NCBI GenBank assembly: GCA_006386115.1
Contig: VFIW01000070.1
Coordinates: forward strand, 1-64,000
Source: Globisporangium splendens
Taxonomy: Eukaryota > Oomycota > Peronosporomycetes > Pythiales > Pythiaceae
Length of the DNA stretch: 64,000 nt
Direction of reading: 5' to 3'
Shown in pieces: positions 33,648-45,708 of the stretch. Position 1 is the stretch's first letter, and the number at the start of each line of letters is the position of its first letter. The notes under the pieces were generated by a model that saw nothing but the letters and a program-made list of their open reading frames with translations, made no database searches and was not told where the DNA came from. Made by a program: the position numbers and the translations under genes.

Positions 33648-33993
33648 ATCCGATCAAGAACGAGTCGATTCTGCGTGCGTGACTTGGGATTATTTGCTTC
33701 TTCCTCTTCGCCTACCAAATGGGCGGAAACGAGCGTCGCGAACACGTGTGGTGCATGTGCTTTTGTGTCGTCCTCTCGGCTGTTTTTGGGATAAGCGCCG
33801 ACCGACGGACTAGAAACATTCACAGGGGTGTAGTGTGTGTATTATGAATAAAGCAACGTCTTGTCTAGGACCGCGCGATTCAATTCTCCAAGTTGTTCAA
33901 CGAGATCAAGAACAAGGCAAGTCGCCGTTGGTATTTGTTACACACCCACTTCTCGCAGCTCTTCCTTCTTCATACAGAGACAATGATAATGAC
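33648..33993. other. Short convergent intergenic region
   Basis: About 345 bp between the 3' ends of the MinE gene and the BRCT gene. No feature recognised. Confidence 0.5.
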
Positions 33994-36880
33994 TCAGTAC
34001 GGATAGTACTCGTCAAACGGGAGCACTTCGAGGTGCGAGATGCTGTCAAAGATCCACGTCACGCGCACGATCGGGATCTGGTGCTGCTCGTACCGGTCCT
34101 TGGCGTCCACGGGCGTCGTGCACTTGGAGACGATGCCGACTTGGGTCTTTGCGGCCTTGCGCTCCTCGCTCATGCACAGGTACTTAGCCTCAGAGATGAC
34201 CGTCGCGCCGAAATTCTCGACGACGCCGCGCAGCGAGCCGACCTGCCAGTCGAACTCTGTCTCGTCGCAGAGCAACACGAAGCGGAACATCTGGAAAATG
34301 TCATTCCGACGACCGGTTTGAATACGGCGCAAGTGGCTCTCGTGGGGCTTGCCGACCGAGTCGCTATACGCGTCTCCGAGGATTTCGAACCCGTCCTCGT
34401 GGAGCCACTTTCCGGCGTCCAGCGAGGCCTGAACCCACGAATAGTCCACGATAATGCAGCCTTCCGCCAGCGCACGCATGTACTTGGCCGTGCGCTTGCA
34501 CCGCCGATTTGCGACGGGCGGCACGGATTTCGCGATCAGATGCGTTACAGTCGATGTTAGCACGCCTGTCACCGGGTCCGGTCGCAAATCAAAGCGCGGG
34601 CCAAAGCGGCCACCGAGGAGACTGCACGCGGTCACGATCTTCTTGCACTCGATACGATCCAAATCCGTGCTAATGAGCGTGAAGTTGCGCGACGCACGCA
34701 ATTCGTGGATCAGCTGCCTCGCGCTGTTGGATTGCTGTGCGAGCGGTGGCCGCGACGTCGGTGTAGGCGACAACATCCCTGCACCTGGCGACGCGAGAGG
34801 CGTTCCCCCGACACTGGCATTCCGCATCACGGTCGCGTTGAGAATGCCCTTGGGAGACTTGAGCGACGACAACGCCAAGCACGCCACGGGCTGTACGGTG
34901 TCGCCTGGACGAGCAGTTTTTTGCTTGGAATGGAAGACCGTGATCGCGCCTTCAAAGTCATCGCTGGCGCGCAGCTTTTTCCTTCGCTGGGCGATCACGT
35001 CTGCATGAGTTGATTGAGAATGCGACCCGCTGTTCACTGCGTATGCGCTGCGAGAGTACGTGTCATAGTGCAGTCGGGTTGAGGCACCAGGAAGTGGTTG
35101 GGAATCGTCGACTTCTTGTGTGTCCTCTTCACTTCTTTGCATTTCTTCACCACCGTCATCTTCGTCCTCTTCATCATCGAGCTGCCGCGAGTTTGGAACG
35201 GATACCGCTCGCTTACGCAATGAAGTACGAGGCGGCGATGACAAGACGACTTGCCGCTTTGCTTGTTTCTGCTTGCCATTGGCAGAATGAGACGCTTCCT
35301 CCAGTCCAGACCGACGACGCGACACAGCAGATTCGATTCCGCCAAGCGAAAACGCGCTTCCTCCGATCACACCGGTGCGATTAAACTCGTCGAGACGAGA
35401 AAGCGGATAGCCATTGTTCGCTGACAGCGCGAGCAAGTCGGGTGAGTCCATCGTCATTGACGGCATCTGCGTCTGGGAACCTTCGTCTTCATCCTCATAG
35501 TCTTCGTCGTCGTCATCAGGATGACTGCGCTTCCTGGCTATGTCGTTTTCTTCGGCGTCGATCATCGCCGACAGCGAACGTGCTGTCTTAGACTTCTTCT
35601 CAATCGTTCGTGAACCAATGGCAAAGGAAGACGCCGCCGCATTCGACAACTGGCTGCTAGTAGCAGTCGAATTGCTCATCCAGTTCTTCATGAGCTTCTC
35701 CATCGCAGAAATGTCTGGCTTCTTTGCTTTTGACGGCGTTGACTTTGGCAGTGTCAGTCGCTTCTGACTCTGGCATTGACTGTGCGAAGTCGTACTTCGC
35801 TGTTGTTGTTGCTGCGACGCGAGTTGCCGCCCTTGTTCCCATTCACGGAGGATTTTGTTCTGTTGCTGGATGCGCTCCATGTAGCTCTCGACTTCCTGCG
35901 TTGGCATGACGCCGACCATCAGCGACGAATCCATTTGCGAAGACGATGATAGCTGGGACAACGATTGAGATGGCGAGAAAACATTCCACCGTCGGCTTGA
36001 ATGGTGGGCAACTGGACTCGCAACTGCGCAAATACAAAGAAAGGCAGTGCCAGTTAATATAAACCTACAAAAAAGAGAAATTACATGCAATGGACACAAT
36101 GCATCCTTACCGTGCACTGTACTTTGCGTCGCAGACGATGGTGTCATCTGCGTCATCTGTGTTGGTCCAGGTGACTTGGCGTGTGCTTCTGTCGCAGTCG
36201 TGCTGCTGCTTCGCATGGGTGACGACGCAACGCCTGTCATGCGCTTGGGCTGCTTTTGCTCGTTCAGGATGGACTTCGTGTCAATGTTCCACTTGCTATT
36301 GGCCACGGGACCTCGACTCATGCCTGTAGCGGAGGGTGTCGACGTTCCTGCCGCTGCGCTGCTCGTGCTGCTCGACGGCTGCATAGGGACGGGCAAGATC
36401 AATTGGGACGCGCCGCCCGCCATGTGCGTGAGCGCGCGGTCCATGTCGTCGACCGTGAGTCCGGGAAAGTCCTGCTTATGGGTCTCGAGTGTCTTCAGCT
36501 CGAGCTCCACAGCCTTCCACGCGACGAGGATGCTCTGCAGGAACTGATTGCGCATGATCTCGCTCGGGAAGATCGGGATGTGGCACGTCGGACACGAGCT
36601 CGTGTTCTTCTTCAGGTGTCCGAAAATGCACTCGCGGCAGAAATTGTGCTTGCAATCGAGACACTGCGGGTCGTCAAAGATTTTGCTGCTGTTGCGTAGG
36701 TTTAATGGATGAGGGACATACATATAGGCATACACACAGTCACACTTAGCTCCACCCTATATACACATAGGCAGCCATTACGGTTCATACAGAAAGAGAA
36801 TTAACGAACCAGAGCATGCAGCAGAGTTGCTCGCGGATCATGCGCACGGCGTCCTGTCGGCTCGACGAGAGAAGCTCCAT
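33994..36880 (-). CDS. RING and tandem-BRCT protein, BRCA1/BARD1-like
   Basis: Exons on the minus strand: 36880..36810, 36685..36111, 36023..33994, giving 891 residues. The first intron splits the RING finger; splicing joins CCML to CKIFDDP and gives the Cys pattern C-x2-C ... CKHNFCREC ... CPTC. The second intron (87 bp, 3n) keeps frame if retained but begins with GTAAGG and encodes a hydrophobic run unlike the rest. A long Ser/Gln-rich disordered middle with acidic and basic patches (candidate nuclear signals) precedes two BRCT repeats in the last 220 residues (HLIAKS, VDYSWVQASL, VRVTWIF). This layout is that of BRCA1 and BARD1, ubiquitin ligases for double-strand break repair. Which of the two it matches cannot be decided by eye. 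The first acceptor is a NAGNAG site. Confidence 0.87.
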
Positions 36881-37195
36881 CGCGGACGTAAACTGCTGTT
36901 TATCAGGGGCGTCCACACACACAGAAGCAAGCGCACACGGAGGTGTTTGTATGTGTGTCTGTCTGTAGCGGTCGTCGGCGCCAGCGACAGAGAAGGAGAC
37001 ACAGCGAGCAGCGCGCTTGAGTCGTGTGCGCACCGTTTTGCTGCTTTCGATAATGGTGGCATGCAGAGGTTGAGCGTACCCAGGGTACACGTACCCCATG
37101 GTTACCCCCCAACCAATACAATCTCACTTTATTGCCAATTAGTACTTGTAAAAAGTATCTTAATCAAAGGTTTGCATGCACATCGTATGAGACCG
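36881..37195. other. Upstream region of the BRCT gene
   Basis: About 300 bp between the BRCT gene start and the membrane-protein pseudogene; probably the promoter of the BRCT gene. No motif recognised. Confidence 0.4.
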
Positions 37196-37739
37196 CTAAT
37201 TAAGGGCATCAACCTGTGCTTGGTTGAGGCAGTGACGGATCAGCGACTTCCAGGACTGCCAAAAGCACCCGACCATGATGGCGAGCAGCATGCGGCACGC
37301 GCGGTAGCTCGCGTGCTGCGAGTAGAGCACCCAGAGCCGAGGAGCCCCGGACACGAGGTGGAACGGGAACTCGAGCGCCAGTATCATTGAGCTCGAAGAG
37401 CGTCGTGATGATGCCCAAGTCCTTGAGGACGCTCAAGGTGATCCACATTCAGCGGCTCCAGCTGTGCGCATCCTTGAAGTGCTTGCTGCTATCGATGGGG
37501 CGATGTCAGCACGACGCCATCGGCAGCGGCGTCGTGTGCGTGTACAGGAGGAGGGCAGTGGCGCCACAGACCACGATCTTGCCCAGTTGGACGCTTGCGC
37601 AGAAGTGCGGGTCCCGTAGACATGCCATGCGGCAGCTGAGACGCTCACACTGCCGAACAACAACGGAGACGTCTCGAAGAAGAGCGCGCACACGAGCGCT
37701 TGAAGCTTTCGACTGAACCCAGGCTGCACTCGACTGCAC
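37196..37739 (-). pseudogene. Broken copy of the multi-pass membrane protein
   Basis: Minus-strand pieces in different frames align with the intact gene at 38845..39822. They include LRDPHFCASVQLGKIVVCG (intact: FLRHPHFAAAVQLGKIVICS), MWITLSVLKDLGIITTLFELND (intact: WITLNILKDFGIITTLVKLNE) and a diverged LALEFPFHL block. Frame changes, missing parts and no complete start show it is non-functional. It lies in opposite orientation to the intact copy about 1.1 kb away. Confidence 0.75.
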
Positions 37740-38844
37740 TTTGAATGGGTGCAGACATTCCTCTGACAGCTGAATGCACAGTATGCAATAACCCCTTTGA
37801 TCTGATAGTTAAGTGTTCTATCGTTTTAGAAGGGACTTGATGTAGCATTTATATTCTGCTTACACCTTTATGTTCTTATAAAGAGGATCTCATTCGATAT
37901 GCGGCACTCGTATCATTTTGTACAAATTAGGAACTCGTCTGTTGTAGGTAGTTCTGTTCGCAGCAGTGACCTTCGATGCTTGCATGAAAGCACAGCATTG
38001 ATCATCCGTCCATTCAAGAGATTGTCCGAGCCTTCCGGTGGAAAAGTTCAGCGCAATGAAAGAACTGTGGACAGAATTCAGCATAGAAATCACTCCGAAT
38101 CGTACGCACGTAATATGGAAAAAGGACGAGCCGAGATGATGAACCCAACACAGGTCTGGGCTTGTTGACAAACGGGGCAGCAACACTTTTGCAGCAAATT
38201 CCAATCCACACAGCTTTTATCAGCTGCGTATGATGGAAATTGCCATTTATGCAGGTTAAATCATGCTATCGGAGGCAGGCGGTTGAAGAAGACCGGCGAG
38301 TTCGGCAAGTGCACCAATTCTTGCTTGGACTGTCCACGGTTGGTGGACGCACCTCTTCAAGGGTCTTTGGATAAAATGAACCTGAAGCAGTGGTATAATT
38401 GAAATTGTGATAGCTCTGGAGGCTGTGTTGTGAGAGGTGTCCTGTCTACGAACTGGTTCAGAGTGGATCGCTCTCAGCGCTTCTTGGCTTCACACTTGGG
38501 GAGATAAATGTGCGAAAAATCTGGGCTGCCTTTTGACCCTAGCCAGTAAGCCTCAAACGGCCAGTCTGCCCGATGCAGTGGATGCGCTCGGTATGCGTCC
38601 AGACGTTGCAGAAAGCTCAACCCAGCGCATTCGAACAAGCTGAGCGGCTTGCTATGTATCTGCCGTGTCAGTAGCCAAGTTCACCATACTGTCTTTAGCT
38701 GTTGAACATCTAACGCGTACGAACAAATCGATGGAAGGTTTCTTCTCGTTGCTCGTATCAATCTCCACAACGAGTTCTTTGAGCCACTCAGTCTTTAATT
38801 TGACTACCAGCACCAAAGTCGACTCTTGTTCTTTGTGCTTTGGC
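37740..38844. other. Intergenic between pseudogene and intact membrane protein gene
   Basis: A/T-rich, about 1.1 kb. An in-frame open extension upstream of the membrane protein start (from 38665) has a different base composition and is probably leader. No other gene recognised. Confidence 0.45.
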
Positions 38845-39822
38845 ATGCAAATGCCCAATCCCTCGAAGTCGACGCTGCCGGGGCTGCGCGATCTGTTCAT
38901 CACGTGCATCGAGTTCGTGTCGTGCCTAGCGATCGTCGCGTCCTTTTTCAGGAGCCGTGAAACCTATGTATACGACACCAAGGATCACGACAGCAACGGG
39001 AACAATGGGAGCGACGGTGTGAACGAAGCACTGGTGGGTGCGCTCTTCTTCAATACGTCGCCCTTCCTGTTCGGCAGCGCGTTCATTCTCGTGGCGCTCC
39101 CGCGATGCTGCGCGCGCGGTGACTGCAGCGTAACCTTCCTGCGACACCCGCATTTCGCTGCGGCCGTCCAACTGGGCAAGATCGTGATCTGCAGCGTCAC
39201 GGTGTACTTCTTGCTCTCACACAAGATGATGATGCTGATGGAGGCGACTTCGGACGAACAAAAAACTGACTCGGCCGCGGTCATCACCTCCGCTGAGCTC
39301 AAAGTGGGCCAGGATCTCATATCATCCGGGATCCTCGCTGGGTGCGAACTTTTGAGTGCGCTGCACACAATCGTGATGTCGTGTTGCAGTAGCCCCACCG
39401 CCAGCAGCAGCAAAATCTCGAGAGACGAGCGCAGCTGGAACCCATCACCACGGTGGAGGTGGCTCTGGATCACCTTGAACATCCTCAAGGACTTTGGCAT
39501 CATCACGACGCTCGTCAAGCTCAACGAGCTCAAGGTGATCCTGCTCGAGTTCCCGAGCAGCGTGTTTCTCGGGGGTCTCCTCGCCTACCGAGATATCAAC
39601 TCGCAGCACGCGCGCTACCACATCTTCCGCTTGCTGATGGTTGGCGTTGCCACGGCCACGCTCTATGGCGGCTCCTTCATCGACGACACCAAGTTTGAGC
39701 TCTTCGAGAACTTGACCATCGCCATCGTGCTCGTTGTCTGCGAGGTGCTGCTGGCTGTCCTGGAAGTCGTTGGACCCTCGCCGCTTCCCTTACAAGATGA
39801 TTCGTATCAGCATGCAGCGTAA
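38845..39822 (+). CDS. Multi-pass membrane protein of unknown function
   Basis: Single exon, 325 residues from the ATG at 38845 (a second ATG is at 38851; the frame is open upstream to 38665 but reads as leader). Seven or eight hydrophobic segments, including LFITCIEFVSCLAIVASFF near the N-terminus and LTIAIVLVVCEVLLAVLEV near the C-terminus, predict an integral membrane protein with short loops. No family is recognised. Two degenerate relatives flank it, one on each side in opposite orientation, so the locus has duplicated and lost copies. It has strong G/C-ending codon use, which supports function. Confidence 0.7.
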   Translation: MQMPNPSKSTLPGLRDLFITCIEFVSCLAIVASFFRSRETYVYDTKDHDSNGNNGSDGVNEALVGALFFNTSPFLFGSAFILVALPRCCARGDCSVTFLRHPHFAAAVQLGKIVICSVTVYFLLSHKMMMLMEATSDEQKTDSAAVITSAELKVGQDLISSGILAGCELLSALHTIVMSCCSSPTASSSKISRDERSWNPSPRWRWLWITLNILKDFGIITTLVKLNELKVILLEFPSSVFLGGLLAYRDINSQHARYHIFRLLMVGVATATLYGGSFIDDTKFELFENLTIAIVLVVCEVLLAVLEVVGPSPLPLQDDSYQHAA

Positions 39823-40174
39823 GCAGGGAGCTCATATACAATTCTGGCTGACACCTTGTCAGCAAGCCTGTTATATTTGATAATGCAATCTATGTTGAAG
39901 CTAGTTTTGTTGAGGTTGTGTACCCATGTTGTCAAATGTATGCAGCGGCTCTTGCAATGTAGCCACAACAGGGGATCGACTAGCATATTGATGAGTTGCG
40001 CACTGCTACTACAGTATTCTAAATTGTGTGTTGTTGGTAATTTGGCACGCTTGTCTAATTGAAATCTCCTCTCTACATAATAAGCATAGAATCCTTCGAC
40101 TCTATACAATCATCTGATTGCGTTGAAAAAGAAACTAGACATTCTTGCAACTCTGTTTGGGTAGAATCGCCATC

Positions 40175-40330
40175 TGAAATCGAGGGAAGCGGTGTGGGAC
40201 CAGCGACTTCCAGTGCTGCCAGGAGCACCTCTCAGACGACGAAAACGATGGCGATGGTCATGCCCTTGATAAAAACGAAGCTGGATTTGTCGATATAGCG
40301 CGTGACGGCGTAGATAGCGCAATCCCGGCG
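40175..40330 (-). pseudogene. 3' fragment of the multi-pass membrane protein gene
   Basis: On the minus strand this encodes MTIAIVFVV, a stop, then EVLLAALEVAGPTPLP, matching the C-terminus of the intact gene (TIAIVLVVCEVLLAVLEVVGPSPLP) with a Cys codon turned into a stop. Only about 50 codons remain; the upstream part ends where the LINE begins, so the LINE insertion or an associated deletion probably removed it. Confidence 0.75.
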
Positions 40331-40339
40331 TTGTTGACA

Positions 40340-42540
40340 CTGAGGGATTAGACATTCTACCAATGCGCAAAAGAGGAAGCGGTCGACTTCGGCACTGGCA
40401 TGGGACGGCGATGTGTTCCAGATCGACCTCAGCTCTAAAATGTCTGACAGGCTTCCAGGTATCATCGCTGAAGGACGAAAGTTACGCGGGACATTCTGTG
40501 CAGAATGGTTGCCATACATGACCTCGACTGCAGATGGGTGGCTTCTTGATTCCAACGGCTCCCCTTACAAGCTTGCTCACACATCATTATCAGTTGGAAC
40601 AGCACAACTGGGTGACATACTTCGATGGGAGTGGATAAGACCAGGAGTGCTTAACTTCATCCCAACATGTGGAATCTCCGGATTCTCCCGGCCGTCTATT
40701 CGAGCGCTCGAGCGGTTATGTGCTACGTTGGTATCCAACTTCCCACAGCTTCTGTATCGACCACAGCAAACAAATGTGCTTCGGCTGTACAACGGGCAAC
40801 GTCATTATAACCATGAATGGCATCTGCACACCAGCGAAGCAACTCTGACCCACGTCGACACGACCCTAGTCAAAGCTACGAATACAGTTCACTCCGCAAT
40901 GGACTGTGACATCATGGCAACAAGAGACTTGAACGGGCAGAAGGTGTCGTTCCATGCACATCCACGTTTCACAAGAATCGTACAACTATGGGGTGGCAAC
41001 GGACGATACAATACGACCAGATCTTTCTATCGGCAACAAGTTGCAGCAACGAGGACACAAATTGGCAAAGATACTCGAGAGATGCAGCAGTCAACAAAGC
41101 TGTCCATACAGCAGGATCTCTGTGGCCAGGACTGCAATTAATCCAGTGGAGCGAATTACACAACATCCCAGGGATTACTGCTTATGCACGGCTCAGACTC
41201 TTCTCCGGCTGAAAGCCAACCGACTCTCCATGTGGAACTATGAGAAAGCTGATCTGTCCTGCTCGAATCCCGAATGTTCCCAAGTTGTCCAATCTTCTGT
41301 TCAACATCTATTCTGGGAGTGTCCGAAAGCCAAACTGGTGTGGAACTACTTTTATGCGCTATGGGCGAAGATCGGAATCACTCCTGGTCACGACCCCGCA
41401 ATCTGGATCTTCAGTCTGGATCTACCAGATACTCCAAGGCATGCATGGACCACGATCAAGAGACACATTATCGGACACAAGTGCTCCAATGAACATCTCC
41501 AAGATCATCTCTATCCCGTCGCACACATGCTGTGGCGATATATGAGCGCGTCGCTCATACATGCCATTTGGTGTGCGCATCTGCGACGCATGGATTCGGA
41601 TCCAATCGAATCGACTTCTGAGATGGCGATCATGATGACCAGATTAGAGGCAGGAATGCGAAACCTCACACGACTCGCTGAAGCGCAAGCTGGAGACTCG
41701 GACGGTCACACGGTTGCAGCAGTTCTCAAGGCATATGTCGACTGCTTTCTCAGCCAAACCGACGCCATCCCCTTGACTCCAAATGATACTCGCGGCGTTT
41801 ACCTGTTGTTTTTCGATGGTGGATCGCGCGGCAATCCAGGATCAGGAGGGACTGGATCCATTATCGTGTGTGTCCATAAGGACTCGCACACAGCCAGTTT
41901 AATTTGGGCCGCCAGCATGGTCTATAGCAGGAAGGACACGACCAACAACTTTGCCGAGTACTGGGGTCTCATACACGGACTTCGAGAAGCCCAACGCAGT
42001 CACTTCGAACCGTTGTACGTGATTGGAGACAGTGCACTGATTATCTCCCAACAGAGAATGCATCGATCCCCTCGACAGCACCGATTGGCACGTTTATACC
42101 AGACAAGTCGACGACTCGCGGATTGCATCGACATCCGAGGATGGTACCATCACTACCGTGCCTTCAACAAGATGGCGGACTCAGCCGCCAACCTAGCCAT
42201 GGACACCAGAACCTCAACGCAGGTTCACTTCCCAACTCAAAGAGCTGCTTTCAACAATCTCACCCAGGATCTTGACAACGACGTCATGCATTGGCTTATG
42301 CGAAGTTCGGAAGACCCAAGGTCATTGGACAACACAAGGCAGCCTCACATAGGACCAAGAAAACATGCCATCCTGGTCAAAGATTATTTAGCAGTTAGAA
42401 GTGATCTAGTGCAATCCGCGCCATAGACACATTTACACTCCTGTATGAAATTCGTAATGAAGATCAGGTAGGAGAATTGATATTGTAGGTCACGACGATG
42501 AACCTAAATATACCTCACCTTATAAAGATAAAGATAGGGT
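40340..42540 (+). mobile_element. 5'-truncated non-LTR retrotransposon (LINE) with RNase H
   Basis: Three consecutive frames carry the C-terminal half of a LINE polyprotein: a region downstream of the polymerase (40413 to about 41000), then about 41000-41209, then 41210..42426. The last contains a Cys-rich zf-RVT-like module (CSNPEC ... HLFWECPKA) and an RNase H domain (FFDGGSRGNPGSGG, TNNFAEYWGL, GDSALI, NKMADSAANLAMD). The endonuclease and reverse transcriptase parts are missing and two frameshifts break the remainder, so this copy cannot move by itself. The 3' end (42480-42540) has a TATTGTAGGTCACG segment and an ATAAAGATAAAGA tail; the same end is found inside the CRN pseudogene. Confidence 0.85.
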
Positions 42541-42685
42541 ACAACATTTCCATGCAGAGAAAGATTAACACAAACTGAGTCTACGCTAAGTAAAGTATTC
42601 ATTCATCATTTTCAAGAGAAGCAAAGGGGAGACACACAATCAAAAACTGGGTTTGCAGAGAGAAGGTCGAGGTGGCTGACTTGGC

Positions 42686-44642
42686 TTAGCGCGAGATGAG
42701 GTTGACGTCCGAGGCGGCGAGCCATGCCGAGACCGTCGAAGCCGTGATGGCCGACGCCGAGAAATCGAACTCGTCGCCGCCGATCTCGAGCACCTTGATC
42801 TTGCCCTCGCCCGAGTCGTCGATGATCGTGATGTAGGTCGTCGCGGCGTCCGTGGGGCGAGCGGCAAAGTTGTCGCCGCCGGCCGGGTGCGTGCCATCGT
42901 AGAAGTAGTAGTGAGTCGTCACCTTGTCCTTGGCCGTGTTGGTCTCGATGACCTCGGCGATGTCGAGCTCACCACAGCCGCCGACAGCGCCGCTGCCGCG
43001 GCAGTTGCATCCGTACTGAGCCGAGCGCAGCACCTGCGCGTTGAGCATCCAGATCGCTGGCTGGTTGGGCGAGTTGCCCTTCGGCATCTTGACCTTGGTC
43101 ACGAACATCTTCTTGCCGCCGTCCCAGCCGTGGTACCCGTTGTCGTCGTAGTAGCCCTTGCACGTGCCATCGGCGCTGCACTTCTTCGGGAGCATGATGT
43201 TGACTTCGGCGCCCGTGGCCACGCCCGCACCGCCGTACGTGTTGCTCGGGTTCGAGGCATCGGCGAGCACACCGCTGAAGGTCTGAGCGCTCGACGCCTT
43301 GGACGCGCCGTCAGAGCTCGCAAAGCCCTGCGGACTCTTGCTGCTCCCCGTGTAGTCGATGTTGAGGTTGTTCATGAACACCATGTTGTCCGTGACGCCG
43401 CCCTGCGCAAACGATGAGACCTTGGTCCAGTCGCTGTTGTCGGCGCCCGTGAACACGGCGATGTTGTAGATCTCCATCGGACCACGGAACACCATGGATA
43501 CTTCCTCGCTGAGCGGACCCACAGGGCTGTTGAGCGACACGGTCTTCTTCGAGCACGAGCTGGTGGCCGTGACCATGTCGTAGGTGCCCGCGGCGTTGCC
43601 CGCGAGCACACCCGAGTAGCTGAAGCTCGACTTGATCGTCGAGCCCGTGATCGACGTGCTGTTTCCCGAGCTCGTCGATGGCGCGTCAGTTCCAGCGGAC
43701 ACGGTACCGCTGTCGTAGTCACTCGCAACATCGGACAACGTCGTGGAGGTCGTGGAGGTCGACTTGGAGGTCGACTTGGATGACGATTTGGAGGACGACG
43801 AGGACTTCTTGGAGCCCGATCTCTTGGAGTTCTTGGCGTTCGTCGCCGTTGGTGTGGCCGTCGTCGGCGCTGGGGTCGTCACGCTCGGAGTGGCCGTCGT
43901 GGCAGCGGGGGTCGACGAGCTGCTCGAGCTGGAGCCGTTGGGGCAAAACGCGACCGTGAACTCGACACCCGAGGACGGGCAGTTGTGCGTCTTGAGGTCG
44001 TCGCTCGGGTAGAGGTACGCGTCGGCGCAGCCCTCGGCGGCGCACGTGATGGCCTTGCACTCGGTGGGCACGCTCACGCCGCTCGAGATCGTCGGCGTGA
44101 TGGCCATGGGAACATTGAAGCCCGATTTGCCCGTCGTGGTCTTGCAGTCCTCGTAGCTCTTGCAGTTGCCGGGCTAATAAGGCATAGAGATAATAGCGAT
44201 TAAGCATTTGCATGTTCGTCGACGAAGGAAAGGGATTATGACAAGCAAGGTTACAACGTACCCCTGGCGGAATCGCACTGATGTCGTACCAGGCGCTAGT
44301 GTCGGTCACCGAGAATTCAGCCACTGCAGATAGCAAGCAAGCGAAAGTTGTCAGTTTTCAGCAAACTTGCACATGTCGAAGGTTACGATTGTTGCTGAAC
44401 AAACAAGCAAATTACGTACAAGTGGCTTCGGTGCCCGTGCCGTGGCGGAACATGCCGCTGAAGCCCGCGGCGAGTTCGCGGGTGGTGCTGCTGCCCTGCG
44501 CGATGGTGTCGGTCTTGGAGTTGTCGTAGAGGTTGATATCGTACGCGCAGTTGTTGGTGAACGTCACTTTGGTCGCGATAGTCACGGCGGCTTGGCTCAG
44601 CATCGCCACAGACGCGCTCACTGCGAGGAACACGCGCACCAT
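42686..44642 (-). CDS. Secreted thaumatin-like/TOS1-like glycosyl hydrolase fusion
   Basis: Exons on the minus strand: 44642..44420, 44323..44262, 44173..42686, giving 590 residues. Residues 1-22 are a signal peptide. The TLP domain (to about 190) has AEF, EGCADAYLYPSDD and FCP, and its first intron lies at the same position as in the two TLP genes at the left end. A Ser/Thr/Lys-rich linker leads to a C-terminal domain with the hallmarks of fungal TOS1-type putative glycosyl hydrolases: AIWMLNAQVLRSAQYG, Cys-rich NCRGSGAVGGCGELDIAEV and a late KVLEIGGDEF. TOS1 proteins sit in the fungal cell wall and are linked to beta-glucan. The fusion suggests two glucan-directed modules in one secreted wall protein; activity is unproven. 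No membrane anchor. Confidence 0.87.
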
Positions 44643-45708
44643 TGTTGTATTGTATGTAAAGGAAGGATTGTTGGGCAATGGGGAAATTGCAGACTGAGGA
44701 CAGGCAGCCGCGAAACTTGTTTGCTTGATTGGTTTCGGTCCCACGTGCAGATTAGAATGCAATTCCTACAGACATGCTATCCCCCCTCCCCCCCGTGTCC
44801 ACTGTTTTCTCCAAGTCGACTCTCGACCGGCGGACACTGAACCGGATGTTGATGATCGACAGGGATATCTCAGACCCCATGCCTCAGATGCCGATTATGG
44901 CACACAGCATGAGGCAGGCGAACGGGACCATCTGTTCGAACGCTTGGGAGCGTGCGCTGGACACTTGAGGACGCAAGCGCGACAGATGGCGATCGGTGGT
45001 GCACTTGCCTTTGTCTGCATTTGCTGATTGCCACTTGTGTGTGTGGAAGGAAGTGTACAAGGTTCAGAACTTGTTGGCATGTGAGAAAATGACTGCACCC
45101 TCATTCGGAACAGTCCGACGGATCAAAATGAGCCACCACAATGTGGCAATTCGGAAGCTCCAAGCACACGCGAGCCTTGTGACTTGTGCGAGCGTAGCCG
45201 GATACAAACCCAGAGGATAGCGTTGGCACAGAGTAAAATGTTCAGTGGCCGTCTTCATTGCATTGTGGGGCTTGTATAATAGGACGAGTCATTGGTTGCC
45301 GTCAGCAAGGACATGCCGTGCGCTCGGGTGCATTCGCATTCTTGGAGCTTATTCCACAAAGTTGTGAGCGAGAGGGTGCCGAACTGGGCAGCGATCATTG
45401 CCTATCATCTCGCAAGTGGCATTGCCGGACGACTGGCACGACACGAAATCCCCTCGTATCTTCAATTTTGTGGAAATATCTGTGTATTAAACCACACAGT
45501 TTGGTTCCACTTATCTTGAAATACCAACTATCCAAAAGTATCCGTCGATAATCTTGCATATATTAGTTGCTAGAGGGTGTCTCTACAGCAGAGGTGATGT
45601 TTGGCGGCAAGTTGACAGGAATTTGTTGTCATCGCGGCTTTCCAGTCACCAGCTTCCTGTGTCCACCCTGACGATCGCATGTGCAGATGATGATGGGAAT
45701 GGAACAGA
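44643..45708. other. Intergenic, no gene recognised
   Basis: About 1.06 kb containing the TLP/TOS1 promoter side, then short plus-strand frames (44774..45551) without recognisable motifs. Confidence 0.4.
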
